DNA from: Lathyrus oleraceus
Lineage: Eukaryota; Streptophyta; Magnoliopsida; Fabales; Fabaceae
Length of the DNA stretch: 64,000 nucleotides
Assembly: GCF_024323335.1 (NCBI RefSeq)
Contig: NC_066581.1
Span: 445,185,816-445,249,815, forward strand
Direction: 5' to 3'
The notes below the pieces were generated by a model. It saw only the letters and a list, made by a program, of their open reading frames with translations. It was not told the origin of the DNA and searched no databases. This document shows positions 23,348 through 35,816 of this stretch, piece by piece. Positions within the stretch are counted from its first letter, which is position 1. Each line of letters begins with the position of its first letter. The translations under genes and the position numbers were made by a program.

Positions 23348-24365
23348 ACCACTAACACTGATTTCCTTTCTCTCACCCCTGTTGTGATTGAGATATCCCT
23401 CTTCTCTTGCCCTAGTTGCAATCGAGACTTTGCTTCTTCCTGTGTCTGCTTAGGATAGGTTGGCCCTTGTGCCATCTAGCTAGAAACCTTAACTTAGGGT
23501 TGACTTTTGCATGACAACATCTAGGCTCAAGTCGTAGTCTCCCTAGAGTTGTGTCTCCCTCTGTTATCTGGTTAGGCTAGATCCTTGTCCCTGCGTAGGG
23601 GAACTACATCGCCCTGATCTTCACACCAGATGAAGTATGTAGGCAAGAGATTGAGCTGATCTCTCCGGGCACCTTTCTTTTCTTTTTGTGTTTTGTTTGA
23701 CAGTTATAGGCTGAGTCCCCGACTCCCTATCTATCTGTTGTGTGTGTATTAGGTTCGGATGTCAATGTAAGTCCAGTGATTGGCATTTGGGCTCCATGTT
23801 TGCCTCTTTGTGTGCGTTTTAGGTTCGGATGCTGACATAAGTCCAGTGATTGGCAGTCGGGCTCCATGTTTGCTTGTGTTTTGTTTGTTTGTGTGCGTGT
23901 CAGCCGAGCTACGAATGCTCTAATTCTTCTCTCGTCCGAGAAGATACGTATGCATAGGATGCGATATCCTAGCGAGCATGTGTCGTTTCCCCAGTCCGAA
24001 CTACTTCGACTCTGATGTCTATTGCCTGATAGACTAAGTAGGCCCAGGATACGATATCCTGCCGAGTCAGTTTCAGTCAGTCTCTTTCGTTTCTTTCAGC
24101 CAGTGTGTGTGTGTTTGAGCAGTGTTATAGCAACCAATATTCCTTCCTAGTGTGCGTGGATCCCGTAGAGTACTACGGATGCGTAGGGTGCCTAACACCT
24201 TCCCTTCGCATAACCGACTCCCGAACCCATCCTCTTTGGTCGCGAGACCATTTTCTTTCCTAGGTTTACTTCGAGCGTTTCCTTTCCCTCTTTTGGGATA
24301 AATAACGCACGGTGGCGGCTCTGTTGTTTCTTTCCTTTCCCGCTGGTTTTTCGCGTGATGCGACA
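23348..24365 (+). repeat. 3' LTR remnant of element C
   Basis: This is a direct copy of about 18709-19699 with 2-3 percent differences and small indels. Module copies 2, 3 and 4 lie at about 23599-23663, 23903-23970 and 23996-24060. In copy 3 P3 has become AGGATG/TATCCT (a G-T pair). The AGTA hairpin is at 24163-24178. It ends GCGACA and is followed by the ATATG duplication. Confidence 0.9.
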
Positions 24366-24370
24366 ATATG
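24366..24370. repeat. Target-site duplication ATATG, right copy (element C)
   Basis: ATATG follows the CGACA end of element C and matches 14092-14096. Confidence 0.9.
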
Positions 24371-26839
24371 CCACGTCCAACACCTTCTGCAAAGCTTCGC
24401 GGTGTGGCTCAGAGTTCATCAACAAAGATAACACAGATATCTTTGATGGAGTTTGTAGCAGCTGATCTATAACATTATATTCGCTCCTCTTGATGAGCCT
24501 TAGCATCTCATCACAATCCTTTTTCATCATGCCATTCTGGCCAGTAGGGACATGAGTTCTAAAAACAACGGCAGGTTCAACAACAACAAGTGCCGGATTC
24601 GGAGAAGTAGAAGAAGTCCCCACAGGACGGGCGACATTATTAACATCATTAGCTCTTCTGGTGTCAACCTGGGGTTTCGGCGGTGCCGAGAAAACATGAC
24701 CACTGCGGGTCAAACCACTCATATCAGAAATATTAATCATAGAAGTGGAGGGCAGAGGCACCTTCTTCCCATCTTCTAATGCAACCGCATTATATCGATA
24801 GGGAACAACCTTGTCTGAAGAGTAAGGAACAGGGCCAACTGGCTTAATAATGAGAGTAGGAGAAGCCTTCTACTTGCTGTCGTCATATCTAAAAACAACA
24901 GGCTCAGGTATTCTGAATACAGGCGATATAACATTAACTTCATTTCATCACGATTCTGAAGTATCTCGATCACACCCTAATCCAGCATTTCTTGGATGTC
25001 TTTCCTGACTTGATGACATCCTCTCTCATTGACAGTGCACACACGACAACTGTCATGGTCATGCTCATAGTGACTGTATCCACATAACAGTCTATGCATC
25101 TCGACCAAAGATTGTCTGATATGGCTGACATATTTGACCTTGTACTTGCCAGGACAACCCTGAACCATATTAACAGCAGATTTCCCATGCTCGGGCAATG
25201 GGTTTTTCTTCACATTAGCACTTACGTCCTCGAAAAACAAAATACCACTTCTAACAAGGTCTTGAACCTTGGTCTTGAGAGGGTAATAGTTCTCCACATC
25301 ATGTCTGGGAGCACCGAAATGACAAACACAGTGAAGCTCGGGCTTATACCACCATTGAGGGTTGGTCGATATAGCAGGTGGGTCACGTGTAGTAATCAGC
25401 TTCCTTTCAATCAGTGAAGGATATAAATCTGTATAAGTCATTGGAATAGGATAAAAAGTGACCCTCTTCCTATCATAGCTAGTGCTGGTTTGATTATTGT
25501 TTCGAGGCGGGTAAGCCTGCTGTTGCGGACGATGCTGTGGCTGTTGATATTGTTGATGTTGTTGTTGTTGGTTCTGATGTTGATAATGTTGATTTTCCCT
25601 GAAAGCAGGTGCTATATGAGCCACCTGGTGTTGGGTACTGGCCGGGCGCACTGTCTTCCTCTTCACAGAGGGTCTTCGTTGTTTGACATGGGAGGACATA
25701 TCATGTGCCTCTCCATCTTTCTTCTTGGAAAACGCCTCATAACGTTTGGCAGAAGAGCCCTCTTCTCTAGTCAGGCATCCTTCCCTGACTCCCTCCTCTA
25801 GTCGCATCCCCATGCTCACCATCTCGGTGAAATCAGAAGGAGCGGTAGCAATCATCCGCTCGTAGTAGAAAGAGCTTAAAGTCTTGAGAAAGATCTTCGT
25901 CATTTATTTCTCTTCGAGCCGGGGTACAATCTGTGCAGCCAATTCTCGCCATCTCTGGGCGTACTCCTTGAATGTTTCTTTCTCCTTCTGGGACATAGCC
26001 GTCCGTTGGTCCCTATCGGGAGCCATATCAACATTATACTTGTAATGCTTGGCGAAGGCTTCGCCAAGGTCGTTGAAGGAGAGGATGTTCGCACTATCCA
26101 GGCCCAAGTACCATCTCAAAGCGGCACCAGACAGGCTGTCCTGGAAGTAGTGGATCAGGAGTTGATCATTGTCGGTTTGAGTTGACATCTTGCGTGCGTA
26201 CATCACAAGATGGCTGAGCGGGAAAGTGTTTCCTTTGTAATTTTCAAAGTCAGGCACTTTGAATTTGATAGGAATCTTGACATTCGGCACGAGGCATAGC
26301 TCAACAGCAGATTTTCCGAAGAGGTCCTTCCCTCTGAGAGTTTTAAGTTCCTTGCACAGCTCAAGGAATTGATCATTCATAGCGTCCATTTTCTCGTACA
26401 CATCTGGGGCCTCAGATGGCTCAGAGTTATAAATGGTGTCATCAACTCTCGGCAAAGTGTGCACGACTGGAGGTGGCACAACAAGGACTAGGCTAGATGC
26501 CGGCAGAGAAGCAAATGTAGGGGTAAGACCCTCTAGAACAAAATTAGCGGGCATCCCCCAGGGAAACCCGACTGGCATAGCAGACGGAGCAAAGTGAGCA
26601 CTGGCAGCAGGCACGGTAGAGGAAGCAACCTCTGAAATGACCGTCCTCTGGGGAGGAGTTGAAGGCGTTGGAGAAGACTGGCTTTTGGAGGCCAAGAATG
26701 ACTCCATCAAGGAAGTCAATCTTGCCACTTCCTCCTTGAGTTCTCTGTTCTCTTGCTCTAGGTGATCCATTAGCTTTGATAAATTGGCTCTGGTGCAGTA
26801 CCGGTGCGTCAGCTTGTCTTCAAAATAAATGAAGAACAC
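24366..26839 (-). pseudogene. Ogre B gag-pro, gag part (5' half)
   Basis: Gag is read right to left. It has an N-terminal leucine-rich helix (MDHLEQENRELKEEVARL), a Pro/Ser linker, and a gag core including HYFQDSLSGAALRWYLGL and FKEYAQRWRELAAQ. The zinc-finger-like site has the pattern C-X2-H-X5-H and is followed by a region rich in Gln encoded by CAA/CAG repeats (about 25530-25580). Breaks: in-frame TAA at 25904, TAG at 24977-24979, and a frameshift near 24950, after which coding continues in another frame to element C at 24370. The protein is only about half identical to A gag, in contrast to ORF1. A likely start is the ATG at about 26769. The frame is open 70 nt upstream and encodes HRYCTRAN, as in A and C. 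Confidence 0.88.
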
Positions 26840-27099
26840 AGAGTTAGACCACTGATCAAGAAGCCTGGAACAAAACCTGCTTATGCATATGATGCATGCA
26901 GTGCTTGTGCATATGATTTATTTTTAACTAGGGGAACTTTTGGAGTTCTATTTGCAAATATTTGAAAAATAATAATCATTTAGACATATATGGAATAATC
27001 ATATCAATAATATCTGGAAAAATTTTTACACCAAAGAAGTACAATCTTGGTAACCAAATACAATACAAGAGAGAAGGAAAATGAACATCCTATGGAACC
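26840..27099 (-). other. ORF1-gag spacer of element B
   Basis: This 260 nt AT-rich spacer is counterpart to 52125-52423 in A. It shares the GCATATGAT.CATGCA and TTTGCATA words with A and C, but I see no further feature. Confidence 0.5.
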
Positions 27100-28551
27100 C
27101 TAGAAACAATCGTCCAAAGCTCTCGAGACCGAAAGATAAGCTGCACGAAGCCTCTTCACCTCTCTCTCATAGGTTGCCTCCATATCTGCCTTCTCCTTAG
27201 CGAGTCGATCATACTTCCTCTTCCAAAACCTGGAAGACTGAGGAAGAAGAGAAGTAACCACATCATCAGGCTCGTCGATAACCTGATGCTCCAGAAACTC
27301 TATCAACGCATCCTTATCTTTAAGTTGCTGAAGTAGCTCCTCTCGCTCATGGACCCAAGCACGCGAATGGTCTTCATCTCTCAACTCCTCTACTCCTTGG
27401 TTAGGGAGGGTTGAAGGCCCAACCATAACCATAGGTATAGGTCTCGGGTAGTCATAGGGCATGCGATACTCAGAAGCTCTCCTCCTCACCCATGAGGTAT
27501 AGGGTTCCAAAGCAATACAATTCTTCGAGCCAAGCTCTTTCCTTCCCTTCTTATGAATCTTGCGCCAAGCGCGGACCCTCTTGCCCTTCAATTTTTGGGG
27601 ATCTTTACCCTCTTGAAAGAACACACCTTCTAACAAAATGTTATTAGGTTTATCCTTTAAGGGGAACCCAAGCTGACGACGTGCCAAAATAGGGTTGTAT
27701 TTAATCCCACCACATGTACCAAGAAGAGGCACATTAGAGAATTCACCACAAGAATCAATAATCTGTACACCATCATATACACGATTGTACCAAAAGATAT
27801 CATCATTAGTGAGAGACATAAGTCTCGTGGACCACCGTAAACATCCTTTGTTCTCCTTGAAGGTGAGCGTCTGTGGCAAGTGCGAAATAAACCACTTGTA
27901 CAACAGAGGCAAACAACACACAATGGTACCACCACCCTTTGCATTCCTCATATGCAAAGAGAAATAACTGTCACCCAACAGAGTAGGAACGAGATTAAGA
28001 GTAGAGACAATCCTAATAACGTTCACATCCACAAAATTGTCGATGCTGGGGAATAACACTAGCCCATAGATGAGAAGTACAAATATGGCCTCAAAGGCGT
28101 CCTCACTCATGGCCTTCCCAAACATAGCAGCTTGAGCAATGAGGAAATCAAATGGGAGACCTTGAATTCCACCTTTGGTAGTCATATGAGCACCAACAAT
28201 AGATTCATCTTTATGCAACAGATCAACAATCTCTTAGGAAGAAGGAACTCTCTCCAAGCCACTGAACAACAACTGATCTAGGATAGGTATACCCACCAGA
28301 TAGACATACTCCTCAAGCGTAGGCAAAAGCTGGAAATCCGGAAAAGTGAAGCAATGGTATAGGGGATCATAGAACTGCACCAACACACGCATCAGACCTT
28401 CATCCACCTGAGTAGCAAGAATAGACAGAAGCTTCCCATGACGAGCTTTGAACTCCAAGGGATCTAATACATAGGATGTCAAACTCCTTAACTCTTTCAA
28501 GTCGGGTTGTCTGAAACTATACTTCTTCGTATTCCTTCTTTGCTTATCCAC
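27100..28551 (-). pseudogene. Ogre B ORF1, one stop and lost start
   Basis: ORF1 of B is colinear with ORF1 of A over its whole length and highly similar (KKYSFRQPDLKELRSLTSYV against KKYSFKQPDVKGLRNLTSYV in A). A single in-frame TAA lies at 28234-28236. At the position of the A start codon B has GTG (28551-28549), so the normal start seems lost; an ATG further upstream at 28647 is in frame but its peptide is not shared with A. The C-terminal third has a coiled-coil look (RAWVHEREELLQQLKDKDAL). Function unknown. Confidence 0.88.
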
Positions 28552-28710
28552 GTCTGACAATTTGCAAATAGACCTCTTAAGTTCTTTGAAGATTTTCTCA
28601 TTGTTGATGATATGGATGTGTATGAATGCATGAATGCATGGATGCAACAGTCACACTCAAGGATCAAGAAAAACACACCACACAAAGGTCACGGGATGGA
28701 TCAAGTTATT

Positions 28711-28783
28711 CTTAATATCAATCATCCATTTTGGTGGATTATGGTTTACACCTTATCAACACCCAAGTTCCATTGATATTAAG
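28711..28783 (-). promoter_or_regulatory. Leader inverted repeat, B
   Basis: Arms of 12 bp are separated by about 49 nt containing CCATTTTGGTGG. In A the element is duplicated (54038-54106, 54135-54199) with 10- and 9-bp arms. It lies between primer site and ORF1, where a retroelement RNA packaging or translation signal could sit. Function is not known. Confidence 0.55.
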
Positions 28784-29295
28784 GATACACGAGAACGGAT
28801 CAACCGCGAATCAAAGGTTTGTTGCAAGTCACGAGCATGGAGTCTCGGTTAAGAACCACCCAAAGGGAGTGTACTATGGTTAAACCTGACAATCATGTTC
28901 TAAAAGAGGTTCCCATAGTTATCATCCCATCTTTCGGATATTATGGGATAAACGACTACTCGTATTCCAAAAATATTCTCAAGAGAGACTCTTATGAGTG
29001 TAGTATCGTGTAACAATCATATCAAATCTTACACATGAACGACCTTCGCACTACGTCCTAAAATAGGCCAAGATGGGCTACTCGTGTGACATTATTGATC
29101 CCAACATAACCTCCACCAAGTGAATGGACTTACAAGTCAACTTGCTAAGGAATAAATCCACACAAGTCAATAAGACTATGCCATTCTCCTATCATAAGTG
29201 CACTCGAGTTCGGGGATAGAACTCATCTCACAAGAGACCACCAAGCACACAAGCAATTGATATATATATCAAGCAATTCATACATTACAAACAAT

Positions 29296-29300
29296 ACATT
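29296..29300. repeat. Target-site duplication ACATT, left copy (element D)
   Basis: ACATT abuts the TGTTGG start of D; the same 5 bp are at 62952-62956. Confidence 0.9.
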
Positions 29301-30523
29301 TGTTGGTTCTAAGTGTTGACAACAATTTTGGTAAAACAAAGAGTGTTCACAAGATGTTGTGTGTGATGCCTTAACATAAGATATCCTATGTACCTGCTGG
29401 AGTTTAAATGGAAAACATAATTATGCAGGATTGTTTTAGAATGTCATACACCATGACATGGCATTTGATATTGTGTACCTGCTGGAGTTCAAGTGGAAAA
29501 CATGATCATGCATAATTATTTCAAGATGTCATACACAATGTCATGGCATCTGATATGGTTGTACCTGCTGGAATTTATAAAAAGAATTATGGAATTATGC
29601 AGGATTGTTCCAGGATGTCAAACCCGATGTCATGACATCCTGTACACAGAACATTCAGTATGAATGTCTGGTGTTTTGTGATTGCACAATTAATGGCAAT
29701 CTATATATGATTGAAGATCTGATTTGGAGGCGCATTCAATCATAGATTACAACCTGATTTACTTATTTTCCAAAGAGATCTAACCAGCTGTCATGAGAAG
29801 ATTTAATTGGAAAATAGATTTAGGGTTTTCAAGATGTCCAAACCCAGCTGAAAGCTTCTATAAAAAAGGACTTGGAAAACCTGATTGAACACACAACCAA
29901 TACTGAGCGAAATATAGAGAGGGAGTTAGGGTTTGTGTCTTGTTTATTCGTAAGACTTGTAAGCCATTCAAGTCATCCATTGATGATTGAATTGGTCTGA
30001 TTTGTGGTTGTAATTTGTCACTCTAAAGCTATTAAGCAAGAGTGTGTGTCTACTTGATCAAAGTTGTTAAGCAAGATCAAGTGTGTGTCTTCTTGATCAA
30101 AGCTGTGAAGCAAGATCAAGAGTGTGTCTTCTTGATTGAAATTGTGAAGTAAAATCAAGAGTTTATTATTGAAAAGTGTTTTCTTTTCTCAAGGGATTGT
30201 TGTTTAAGATCACATGTGTGATTGTAGGGAAGTGAGTGGGTTCTCATATCTAAGAGTGCTTAGGTAGAAATTGCACGGGTAGAGATTAGGTGAGAAAGAC
30301 TGTAACTTGTTGAAGTGTACGGAGAGTCTTTGAACTGATTCTATTTTAGTGAATTTCCTTCCTGGCTTGGTAGCCCCCAGATGTAGGTGAGTTGGACCGA
30401 ACTGGGTTAACAATTACTTGTGTCTCTTGCATTATTATTCTCAATGTGTATTCTGTTTGCATTACTCAGATATTAGTGTCGTGACATTACCTTCGACATC
30501 TCATATCTGATACTAGAATTTCA
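29301..30523 (+). repeat. 5' LTR of element D
   Basis: The LTR starts TGTTGGTTC and ends AATTTCA. It contains three diverged tandem units of about 86 bp starting at GTACCTGCTGGA (about 29390, 29477, 29562) and three to four units of about 46 bp with CTTGATCAAAG.TGT.AAGC (about 30020-30165). Small ORFs inside are not supported. Confidence 0.92.
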
Positions 30524-30541
30524 ATTAGTATTAGAGCAGGC
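30524..30541 (+). other. Primer-binding site region of element D
   Basis: ATTAGTATTAGAGCAGG directly follows the LTR. It resembles the TGGTATCAGAGC tRNA-Met site usual in copia elements, with two or three changes. The following CATCCTGCTCTGGTTCTGGG is the usual SIRE leader text. Confidence 0.7.
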
Positions 30542-30590
30542 ATCCTGCTCTGGTTCTGGGTGAGATCTAGGGGAAATACTTACTGGTACA

Positions 30591-32170
30591 ATGGAGAGAG
30601 ATGGATGATCTGTTCACAGGCCATCAATTTTGGATGGATCTAACTATGACTATTGGAAACCTCGAATGGTAGCTTTCCTAAAATCTCTTGATAACAAGGC
30701 TTGGAAGGCTGTGTTAACAGGCTGGGTACATCCTGTAATTACTAAAGAAGGAGGAGCCACAATTGATAAGAAACCTGAAGAACAATGGTCCAAGCAGGAG
30801 GATAATCTAGCCCTTGGAAATTCTAAAGCATTGAATGCATTATTCAATGGAGTAGACAAGAATATTTTTCTAGGTTGGTAAACAACTGTGAAGTGGCTAA
30901 AGAAGCTTGGGACATTCTCAAGACCACTCATGAAGGCACCTCTACAGTAAAGATGTCTAGACTACAATTGCTCACCTCCAAGTTTGAAAATTTAAGGATG
31001 AAAGAAGATGAAAATATTCATGAATTTCATATGAGTATCCTTGAAATTGCTAATGCCTCAGGAGCCATGGGAGAGAAGATGTCAGATGAGAAACTGGTAA
31101 GGAAAATACTCAGGTCACTCCCTAAGAGATTTGCTATAAAAGTGACAGCCATAGAAGAGTCTCAAGACATTTCCAATATTAGAGTTGATGAGCTCACTGG
31201 TTCCCTTCAAACATTTGAGATGGGAATGAATGATGGATCTGAAAGGAAAACTAAAAGCATAGCCTTCGAATCAAACACAGAGGAGGAAAATAGTCAGGAT
31301 GGTGATGAAGATTTGGCCAATGAAGTAGCAATGCTGGGAAGACAGTTCAACAGATTGTTGAAAAAGATGGATGTAAGATCTAAGGCTAATGTCAAGAACA
31401 TCTCATCTGACATTAGTAAATCCAACAATGCTGGAAGAAGAGCAAGGTCAGATGAGAAACCCAATGAAGGAAAAGAAGTTCAGTGCTTTGAATGTGATGG
31501 GTATGGACACATTAGGACTGAATGTGGAACCTAGCTCAAGAAGCAGAAGATGAGTCTTGTTGCCACTTGGTCTGATGAGAGTGAAACAGAAGAATTTGCA
31601 AATCTAGTAACTGCATTAACAGGAAGATGGGGTCCTGATGAAGACTCAAGTGATGATGAAGTAACCTTTGAAGAGTTGACCTCTACCTACAGAAAGTTGT
31701 GTCACAAAAGTGTAGAGTTGTGTAAACAAGTCGAAAGCCAGAAGAAGGAGATAACTCAACTTGAGAATGAGAAGGTAGAACACTTGGAAACCATCTCCAA
31801 ATTAAAAATAGAGGCAGTGGTTCTGAATGCCAAGCTGGATGAGAGTTAACAAGTTGAAAGCCATAAGATAGTACAACTGGAGAATGAGAAGGCAGACCTT
31901 GTGGAAACCATCTCCAAGTTAAAAACTGAAGTTGTTTTCTTAAATTCAAAACTAGAAGAGATGACCAAGTGTGTAAGGATGTTAAACAATGGATCTGACT
32001 CCTTAGATAAGATTCTCCAAACTGGACTAGTAACAGGAGACAAATCTGGCATTGGGTATAATAAATCTAAGCCTGAGAGCAGTTACACTGATTGCAAAGC
32101 TCAAGCCAAACCAAAAGGCAGCCATAGAAAAGGCAAACCTGTGATGTCACAACATCTGAAGAGGAGATAG
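30591..32170 (+). pseudogene. Element D gag, several breaks
   Basis: This is gag of a SIRE-like copia element. From the ATG at 30591 the frame meets TGA at 30606-30608. The LDGSNYDYWKPRMVAFLKS block then opens the typical copia gag domain. A frameshift near 30870 moves the reading to another frame (NNCEVAKEAWDIL). A CCHC finger CFECDGYGHIRTEC lies at about 31483-31524. Further stops are TAG at 31532-31534, TAA at 31847-31849 and TAG at 32168-32170. Between them are two similar Leu/Glu/Lys-rich repeats (ENEKVEHLETISKLK, ENEKADLVETISKLK) that look like coiled coil. Stops here and in the rest of D show it is not translated as a full polyprotein. Confidence 0.88.
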
Positions 32171-34231
32171 CAGAAAGGGAAATATCAAAGATGGAGATGC
32201 CATTACTATGGGAAATTTGGTCACCTGAAGCCCTTCTGCTATAAGCTGTATGGTTATCCTAGCCCTGCTCATCATCAGACTCACTATCAACCCAGACCCA
32301 AACAGCACAAGCCTGTCAACAAGAAGCAATCAGTTCCTAAAAGGAATGTTACAAGTCTAATAGCTCACATTCCCCTCAAAGCCTCTGCCAAAGAAGAGTG
32401 GTATTTTGATAGTGGATTTTCCAGACACATGACTGGAAACAAAGACCTGATAACTGGACTTCATCCTCATGCCATAAACTGTGTAACCTTTGGTGATGGA
32501 GCAAAAAGTGAAATCAAGGGGATAAGCAAGCTTGTTCGTCCTGGAGTGCCTAAATTGGACAAGATCCTACTGGTTAAGGGCTTGACTGCAAATCTAATAA
32601 GCATCAGTCAACTATGTGATCAAGGTCTAAATGTTAACTTCACCAAAACTGAATGTCTGGTTACTAACAAAGACAGTAAAGTGATCATGAAAGGAATCAG
32701 GACCAGAGACAACTGCTACATGTGGAACTCTCAAATTAGTTTCTCCTCAAAAGGTAATTCAGTCAAGGAGAAAGGGAAAAAGATGATTGTATCTGCTAGA
32801 GAAACTCCCAAATTAAAAGTCTGTGGGAAATGTCAGACAAGGATGTCACACCAGAAACTCAGACTTAAAGGAGAAAAGCTCATGATGGCTCAAATAGATA
32901 GGAAGTTGGATCAGATGGTTGAACATTTTGATAGACATACACAGTCTAAAGTTGGAGAGAGCTCTGTTGGACTTGGGCTACCAGTCAAGCAGATAGAAGG
33001 GCCTATGGCTCTATCTCAAAGAAAAAGTGCCAAGTGCAATGTTGAGAAAATTGAGATGAAGAGTGAAAGGACACCTGCTCCTACACATTTGACAGATGAA
33101 AATGGAGTTTATGCTGAAGATATAGCAGATGTTAGCAGTTGTTCTCAACAGGGATGGTTGAAACTACTGATGATTGCATACAATGTTACACATGATGTCA
33201 TGACATTGTATTATGACAACCAGAATGCTACAACTATGTCCAAAAATTCTATTCAGCATAGTTGGACCAAGCACATCATTTGCTGTCATCACTCCATTAG
33301 AAAATTTGTGGAAGATAAATTCATAGCTCTAAAGCATGAAATGCAATCAACTGACAAGTTTGCAAGGGATTTGAATGATAATCAATTTGAATATGTAAGA
33401 GGGAAATTAGGGATTTGGATTCTTGAGAAATTATGGCAATTAATATGGAGTGGAAAAGGTAACAAAAATATTGTCTGCCCAACTAAAAGAAAGAGCCACA
33501 TTAATGATGAATCATTCCCTAGCATTGGAAATAGTATCTATGTCATTTGCACATGCTACCTGAACACAAATCTTTCCATCTTCATCAAACTTCTCAGAGA
33601 ACCTCTGCTAGGGCAAAGAAATTTCTCTCAAGAGTTTAACAACATGTCTCAACACCCTTCATCGTCTGGATCAAAACCCATTCATCATGCAAGGACTCCC
33701 TCCATGGAGTTTCTAGATGAAGAAGTGCTGGACGTTACTCCTCTTTGTGTGATACCAGGTGACGCCTCAGGCCCCTCTTTCATGACTGGTAATATCCCTG
33801 ATAAATCTCCTCTTCCAAATGACATGCATTATGCTGATCGTGCCATTAGGAACCTAATTACTAGGATTCTAAGTGAAGGGCATGCAGTCAAGGGTGTTTC
33901 TACCCCTCTGTCTAGAAGGGACCCCTCACGTGAGGAGGAACCCCAAACTGAGAAAGTTGATGACTCATCTAGATCAGAAAAGGAAGTGGATGCAGAGGGA
34001 TTATGTTCTCTAGGTAAAACCCTACCTAGCAAGAAACCAACAAGTGTGTCTCATGAAACTGCTGAGGGTATCATTGAGGAAGAAAGTTCTGAGGAAGAAG
34101 ATGACACCTTGGTTCATCTAGTAAAACCAAGCGTAGCAAAGAAACTGAGGACCAGAACAGGGAAGAATGTGGTTGAAATGAGAACAACAAGAAGAGTGAA
34201 AAAGGTTGCTGGTGTAAGACCCTCAAAATCT
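32171..34231 (+). pseudogene. Element D pol remnant: zinc site, protease, RNase H tail; INT and RT missing
   Basis: One open frame of about 687 codons. It begins with a zinc site where the second Cys is Tyr (CHYYGKFGHLKPFC), followed by a protease region with WYFDSGFSRHMTG (Asp codon 32408-32410; the usual Cys of SGCS is Phe) and a GAG-pre-integrase stretch ending KVCGKCQ...MSHQKLR at about 32870. It then jumps, over about 90 codons I cannot assign, to SSCSQQGWLKLLM and YNVTHDVMTLYYDNQNA, the distal RNase H of copia elements, ending near 33440. The integrase core and the RT with its YVDD are absent. The last part (from about 33640) is the start of the envelope-like ORF in the same frame. Stop TAG at 34232-34234. 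Confidence 0.88.
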
Positions 34232-34234
34232 TAG

Positions 34235-35189
34235 AGTAAAGTTGAGGTTAGGAAGAGGAAAGAAAGAGAGAGTTCTGACTCTGATGAGGATGTCGAAGAC
34301 GATGTCCCAGACATCTCCTCTGCTAAAAAGCAAGCTGTTAAGAATTCTCCAGGCAAAATGGAAGTTTGTCATTCAGAGGAGGGTAGCGGTTGAAAGAGAG
34401 CTGGGCAAAGAGGCTATTGAGGTGAAGGAAGTCATGAAGTTAATTAAGGATGTTGGTCTGATGAAAACAGTTGTTGGTTTACCCCAATGTTATGAGGGGT
34501 TGGTTAAAGAATTTGTTGTGAATATCCCTGAGGATAGTTCTGAAAGGAGCAGCAGGGAATTCTGGAAGGTGTTTGTAAGAGGTAGATGTGTGAGATTCTC
34601 TCCTATCATAATCAACAAGTTCCTAGGAAGAGGAAATGATGGAGGAGTGGCTTTAGAGACTACAGACAATGAGGTCTGTAGGACTATTACAGTTGGCCAA
34701 GTTAAGGAATGGCCTAATAGGAATCACTTATCAGCTGGAAAGCTAACTGTCAAGTATGCCATCTTACACAAGATTGGTTCAGCCAACTAGGTGCCTACTA
34801 ATCATATCTCTACCATCTCCATTGGTCTTGGAAGAATCATACATGCTATTGGAACCAGGATAGACTTTGACTTTAGAAAGTTTATGTTTGATCAAACTAT
34901 CAGACATGCTTCCACAAATGCAATGAAGCTGCCCATTGCCTTCCCATCCATCATTTATGGTATTATCTTGAGCGAACAACCAGGCATTCTTAATACAAGT
35001 GACACTCCAAGCAGAAGAAATCCCCCACTATCCATTCATTACAAACTGTTTGAGGGAAGTCATGTCAATGATGTTATCATGACATCTGCCAGAAAGGAGC
35101 CTGTATCTCAAGGGAGTTTAATTGATCAATTGAAGGAAACCTGCAAGGAACTGGATAATGGTATAAGGGTGGCCAAGGTAAGAAAATAG
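34235..35189 (+). pseudogene. Element D envelope-like ORF, broken
   Basis: SIRE/Maximus elements carry a 3' ORF of unknown role often called envelope-like. Here it continues from the previous frame past TAG (34232), has a frameshift near 34385, and a TAG at 34788-34790. The recognisable core is ERELGKEAIEVKEVMKLIKD, GLPQCYEGLVKEFVVNIPED, VRGRCVRFSPIIINKFLGRG and the later IYGIILSEQPGIL with SIHYKLFEGSHVNDV. The upstream part is acidic and Ser-rich. I see no signal peptide or clear membrane segment. It ends at TAG 35187-35189. Confidence 0.8.
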
Positions 35190-35816
35190 AATTTGGAGAT
35201 TCTTATTAGCAGCCTAGAAAAGGAATAAATGGAGAAGGCTGGTGATACCAAAGATTCAGATGCCAATACCTCAAGTGAGAGGTCAAATGCTCAATCTAGT
35301 GGCAGCTCTGAAGGCTCTGAAGGTGAAGATGATACTTCTTCCTCTGATTAATGGTCCCCCCCCTTTGTGTTGAAGACTGGTATGAAGACTACTGTGCTGA
35401 AGACTGTGATGTGTGTGTTATGATGAAGACTGTTTTGGGTTGGTTGTTTGAGCTGATGTTATGGAAGCTGTTCCCCCCTGCTGTTTGGATGTTGAAGTTT
35501 TTATTGTTTTTTTTTAAATATGTGTAATTTGTGGCAGTACTTATTGATGCCTTTTTTTAATATTTTAGGCTCTTAATGAGTTCCATGGATTTGTTCATTA
35601 TCTCAGCTATCACAGCTGTGTATAATGTTGGTATCTATCTCCTGAACAATTATGTTTTAACATGTTATATGTTATGACATCTGTGCTGACATTCTCTGTT
35701 AGGCTAATTGACATTTATTTTGTCTAATTGGTCACCTTTGGTCAATTTTGACTAAAAAGGGGGAGAAGTGTTGATGTGGAAGCAGTTAAAGTTGTGGAGC
35801 TGTGAGGAGATGTATG
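35190..35816 (+). other. Element D 3' untranslated region, part before element A
   Basis: Non-coding; contains a TGAAGACT.TG repeat (about 35373-35430), a pyrimidine run near 35350, AAAAAGGGGGAG (35753-35765), and the GTATG target at 35812-35816. It resumes at 61266. Confidence 0.6.
35812..35816. repeat. Target-site duplication GTATG, left copy (element A)
   Basis: GTATG abuts the TGTAGCGG end of A; the same 5 bp follow it at 61261-61265. Confidence 0.95.

Larger units (their letters stand above)
14097..24365 (+). mobile_element. Element C: internally deleted Ogre inserted in B gag-pro
   Basis: This 10,269-bp insertion is bounded by ATATG duplications. Order: 5' LTR (14097-19699), primer site (19702-19719), leader, ORF1 (20514-22154), the start of gag (22646-23282), a 65-bp inverted LTR segment, then the last kilobase of the 3' LTR to 24365. 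Most of gag and all of pro, pol, 3' UTR, polypurine tract and the first 4.6 kb of the 3' LTR are missing. The gag piece is almost identical to that of element A, whereas ORF1 and the distal LTR are very different from A. It cannot move without help. Confidence 0.92.
28552..29300 (-). other. Leader of element B, 3' part
   Basis: This is 5' untranslated sequence between ORF1 and the insertion point of element D; the rest lies at 62957-63052. It includes an inverted repeat with 12-bp perfect arms (CTTAATATCAAT at 28711-28722, ATTGATATTAAG at 28772-28783) round a CCATTTTGGTGG loop region. A has two copies of this element. Other blocks shared with A include GAGCATGGAGTCTCGGTTAA at about 28833. Confidence 0.7.

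Noticed and set aside
34242..35189. Host gene candidate
   Set aside because: Matches the envelope-like ORF position and blocks of SIRE/Maximus elements and lies between D pol and D 3' LTR.
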